NCBI GenBank assembly: GCA_905211955.1
Contig: CAJMCT010000046.1
Location: forward strand, 1 to 7,721
DNA length: 7,721 nucleotides
Direction: 5' to 3'
Source: an uncultured Eubacteriales bacterium
Lineage (GTDB): Bacteria > Bacillota > Clostridia > Christensenellales > Borkfalkiaceae
In this document: piece by piece, positions 6,440 to 7,721 of the stretch
Layout: each line of letters opens with the position of its first letter
Numbering within the stretch: position 1 is the stretch's first letter
Made by a program: the position numbers and the translations under genes
The notes under the pieces: model-generated
Databases searched by the model: none
Told to the model about the DNA's origin: nothing
The model's input: only the letters and a program-made list of their open reading frames with translations

Positions 6440-6477
6440 AAATAAAAAAGACGAACTTTTGTCCGTCTTTTTTATTT
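6440..6477. terminator. Bidirectional terminator, second direct-repeat copy, shared with the - strand gene
   Basis: AAATAAAAAAGACGAAC (6440-6456) pairs with GTCCGTCTTTTTTATTT (6461-6477) around TTTT, with one A-C mismatch. On the + strand it ends in TTTTTTATTTTT; on the - strand the matching U-rich run also follows the hairpin. It overlaps the stop codon of the pnuC-like gene (6472-6474) and so probably terminates that gene from the other side. Confidence 0.82.
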
Positions 6478-7170
6478 TTCTATTTTTTGTTGAGCATCCA
6501 TTTTTATCCAACTTATAAACCCATAAATATCAATAATTAAAAAGGTAAAAAAGCAAATAACAACGGATAGATAGGATAGGTTTTCTAAAGTTGCAAGCGC
6601 CCAAAGAACCATTAAAACGATATCGTTTATAGCATAGGCAATCGCATAAAATGGACTTCTTCTAAAAGTTAAATATACGGCTATAAAACTTGTCGTGACA
6701 GATACGGTGCTAATAATAAGGTTTGCAGTACCAAAGGCGCGCAATATAAAATAAAAGGCTACCGTGACGATGGTTGAAAGTAAAAGAGCAAATATTAATT
6801 CGCGCAATTTTATATGATTAACCTTAACTTCCGGAGCATTGTCTTTATAAGGATTTTTTATCCACGCAATAAGTGAAATTATGGCCATAGGCATTGTCAT
6901 TCCAAGATAGGTTATAAGTTCTCCGTAATATGTGTAGGTTAGAGATATTATGGCGTATATAATACAAAAAATTATGCCTATAACGTGTCCGAAGGGATTT
7001 CCTTTGGCACAGTATATAACAGAAGTTATTCCTAAGAGCGACGAACAAAGAGATAGATAATTATCCCCTTCGAAAATAAAAAAAGAAACGGTTATAATTA
7101 CTAAGGATAAAATCCATAAAAAAAGCGCGCTTTTGGGTAGATATAGTGAAAAAATCTTTTTATTTTTCAT
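6472..7170 (-). CDS. pnuC: PnuC-family vitamin/nucleoside permease (nicotinamide riboside-type)
   Basis: This is a 232-residue integral membrane protein with about seven hydrophobic segments (near residues 15-34, 40-55, 60-80, 86-104, 124-145, 150-169, 175-193 and 198-221, some of them short or re-entrant), matching PnuC transporters. Family features seen: KGNPFGHVIG (57-65), YYGELITYLGM..PMAIISLIAW (81-103), NDIVLMVLW (182-190) and the terminal YGFISW (216-221). PnuC proteins facilitate uptake of nicotinamide riboside, which is trapped by a kinase for NAD synthesis; relatives PnuT and PnuX carry thiamine and riboflavin, and the substrate cannot be fixed from sequence alone. The start is ATG at 7168-7170, with AAGGAG (complement of 7176-7181) 5 nt upstream. 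A GTG six bases earlier lies inside the Shine-Dalgarno and is rejected. The gene stands alone with its own promoter and a terminator at its stop. Confidence 0.88.
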   Translation of the reverse strand: MKNKKIFSLYLPKSALFLWILSLVIITVSFFIFEGDNYLSLCSSLLGITSVIYCAKGNPFGHVIGIIFCIIYAIISLTYTYYGELITYLGMTMPMAIISLIAWIKNPYKDNAPEVKVNHIKLRELIFALLLSTIVTVAFYFILRAFGTANLIISTVSVTTSFIAVYLTFRRSPFYAIAYAINDIVLMVLWALATLENLSYLSVVICFFTFLIIDIYGFISWIKMDAQQKIEK

Positions 7171-7201
7171 TACCACTCCTTGTAGTTAAAAAAACAATGG
7201 T

Positions 7202-7231
7202 ATGATAGCAAAATTAATTTTACGTTGTCAA
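7202..7231 (-). promoter_or_regulatory. Predicted sigma-A promoter for the pnuC-like gene
   Basis: On the - strand, TTGACA (complement of 7226-7231) and TATCAT (complement of 7202-7207) are 18 nt apart, placing the start near 7195 and leaving a leader of only about 25 nt. That is too short for a riboswitch. The -35 box is a perfect match; the -10 has one mismatch to TATAAT. Confidence 0.72.
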
Positions 7232-7259
7232 TCAAAATAATATAAGACAGTTAAAATCG

Positions 7260-7288
7260 TTGACAAATAAAAAATAAAAGAGTATGAT
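7260..7288 (+). promoter_or_regulatory. Predicted sigma-A promoter for the glycine riboswitch and symporter
   Basis: TTGACA (7260-7265) and TATGAT (7283-7288) are separated by exactly 17 nt, with an A-rich spacer, predicting a start near 7295. This is just ahead of the riboswitch fold, which supports the call. The promoter is back-to-back with the - strand promoter at 7202-7231. Confidence 0.85.
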
Positions 7289-7304
7289 ACAAATAATTTA
7301 ATAA

Positions 7305-7433
7305 CTCAATGACCGTAGCGGAATTAAGTTTAAGACCGCCACGCAAGAGGACTCTGGAGAATTCCGTAATAAAAAATCGGATGCCGAAGGTGCAAAGCGA
7401 ACTCGCTGAATCTCTCAGGCAAAAGGACAGGGC
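7305..7433 (+). ncRNA. Glycine riboswitch, single full aptamer with probable 5' ghost aptamer
   Basis: The conserved glycine-aptamer core is plain: CTCTGGAGA (7352-7360), a variable hairpin TCCG/CGGA (7363-7366, 7378-7381), GCCGAAGGTGCAA (7383-7395), hairpin AGCG/CGCT (7396-7407) and CTCTCAGGCAAAAGGACAG (7412-7430). P1 pairs CTCTG (7352-7356) with CAGGG (7428-7432), and P2 pairs GAGA with TCTC. Tandem switches have two such cores; here only one exists. In place of the first aptamer is a short segment with the leader ATGA (7309-7312) and a GCGG/CCGC stem (7318-7321, 7336-7339), as expected of a ghost aptamer in singlet switches. It lies between its promoter and a terminator ahead of an amino-acid symporter, so it regulates that gene by transcription attenuation. 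Confidence 0.92.
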
Positions 7434-7458
7434 AAATTTTATATAAGTTTGTATTTTC

Positions 7459-7491
7459 AGAGCCTTAAAATTTCAAGGCTCTTATTTTTTT
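7459..7491 (+). terminator. Riboswitch-controlled intrinsic terminator
   Basis: AGAGCCTT (7459-7466) pairs perfectly with AAGGCTCT (7475-7482) around an 8-nt loop, followed by TATTTTTTT. It lies 26 nt after the aptamer and 12 nt before the symporter start, the standard position of a riboswitch expression platform. Its 5' arm is also complementary to the 5' strand of the aptamer (7347-7360), giving a ready antiterminator. Confidence 0.93.
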
Positions 7492-7503
7492 AGGAGATAG
7501 ATT

Positions 7504-7721
7504 ATGCAAGCAATCTACGACGTATTAAATTGGATAGACGGAAACATATTATGGGGAATACCCATGATAGTTTTAATGTTAGGGGTAGGTATACTTTTAA
7601 CCATTAGAACGAAGGCTTTGCAAGTCCGCAAGTTTGGTTTATCCATGAAAAACACTATGGGTAAAACCTTTAAGCAAATGAAAAAAGGCGAAAAGAATAA
7701 AAGTAAAAACACTCTTTCGCC
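7504..7721 (+). CDS. Sodium:alanine/glycine symporter family protein, N-terminal part (3' truncated by window)
   Basis: The first 72 codons of an AlsT/AgcS-type amino acid:cation symporter (AGCS family) are visible. The protein starts MQAIYDVLNWIDGNILWGIP, followed by a first membrane helix MIVLMLGVGILLTIRTKAL and then QVRKFGLSMKNTMGKTF. This N-terminal layout (IN..LWG.P, LG.G..LT.R, Q.RKFG) is typical of the family, and the last codons, KNTLSP, sit where the family's T-P-F-Q-A segment begins. Members import alanine or glycine with sodium. ATG 7504 is set by AGGAGA at 7492-7497, 6 nt upstream. The gene lies directly behind a glycine riboswitch and its terminator, which points to glycine as substrate or at least as signal. 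A - strand reading frame over the same bases is a shadow. Substrate preference cannot be read from this fragment. Confidence 0.9.
   Translation, partial: MQAIYDVLNWIDGNILWGIPMIVLMLGVGILLTIRTKALQVRKFGLSMKNTMGKTFKQMKKGEKNKSKNTLS

Noticed and set aside
7171..7176. GTG start for the pnuC-like gene at 7176 (- strand)
   Set aside because: Its first base is part of the AAGGAG Shine-Dalgarno itself; the ATG 5 nt after that site is the sensible start.
7171..7231. A riboswitch ahead of the pnuC-like gene
   Set aside because: The predicted leader is about 25 nt and shows no aptamer-like fold, so there is no room for a known NAD, preQ1 or TPP class.
7305..7351. A first full glycine aptamer making a tandem riboswitch
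   Set aside because: The segment lacks the GCCGAAGG and AGGCAAAAGGAC core motifs and is too short; it can only be a ghost aptamer.
7515..7712. A - strand reading frame of 65 residues at the window end
   Set aside because: The + strand encodes a recognisable AGCS symporter N-terminus with promoter, riboswitch and Shine-Dalgarno; the - strand frame is its shadow.

Overview
The window is AT-rich and looks like a chromosomal segment of a low-GC Firmicute (Bacillota), most likely an uncultured or gut-type member of the Clostridia. The evidence is the metK-comF-secA-prfB-tsaD gene order, purine-rich Shine-Dalgarno sites (AGGAG, AAGGAG), a clostridial-type SecA and a glycine riboswitch ahead of a sodium:alanine symporter. 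The assignment below phylum level is inference from style, not from a database match.

Region 1 (1-6172, + strand) is a tightly packed housekeeping operon: the 3' end of metK (SAM synthetase), comF (phosphoribosyltransferase-like protein with two zinc-ribbon-like motifs), secA (preprotein translocase ATPase), prfB (release factor 2, read through a programmed +1 frameshift at an in-frame TGA), tsaD (tRNA t6A modification) and a small Dabb-domain protein. metK/comF and prfB/tsaD overlap by ATGA, and the other gaps are 2-25 nt. The operon closes with a GC-rich intrinsic terminator at 6147-6172. Much of the set serves translation and export: RF2 ends translation, TsaD makes the A37 modification of ANN-decoding tRNAs, and SecA drives secretion.

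Region 2 (6175-6477) is the most unusual stretch. A type II tRNA-Leu(CAG) gene starts 2 nt after the operon terminator and is followed by a 17-bp terminator hairpin. After about 120 nt of stacked perfect palindromes, a second, orphan copy of the tRNA 3' end plus a related terminator appears. The displaced copy ends CACCCGC-ACCA and would pair perfectly with the tRNA acceptor strand, whereas the resident 3' end has a G1-U72 wobble. This is the pattern left when an element integrates at a tRNA 3' end, but a degraded tandem tRNA duplication fits nearly as well.

Region 3 (6472-7721) holds two divergently transcribed transporter genes. A PnuC-family permease runs on the - strand. On the + strand, a promoter leads into a single-aptamer glycine riboswitch with a probable 5' ghost aptamer, then an intrinsic terminator, then the first 72 codons of an AlsT/AgcS-type sodium:amino-acid symporter. 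Complementarity between the 5' strand of the aptamer and the terminator predicts an OFF switch, in which glycine shuts down its own uptake.

I found no clear new defence system, CRISPR array or intact mobile element. The best candidates for new biology are the tRNA-Leu palindrome block and the riboswitch architecture.
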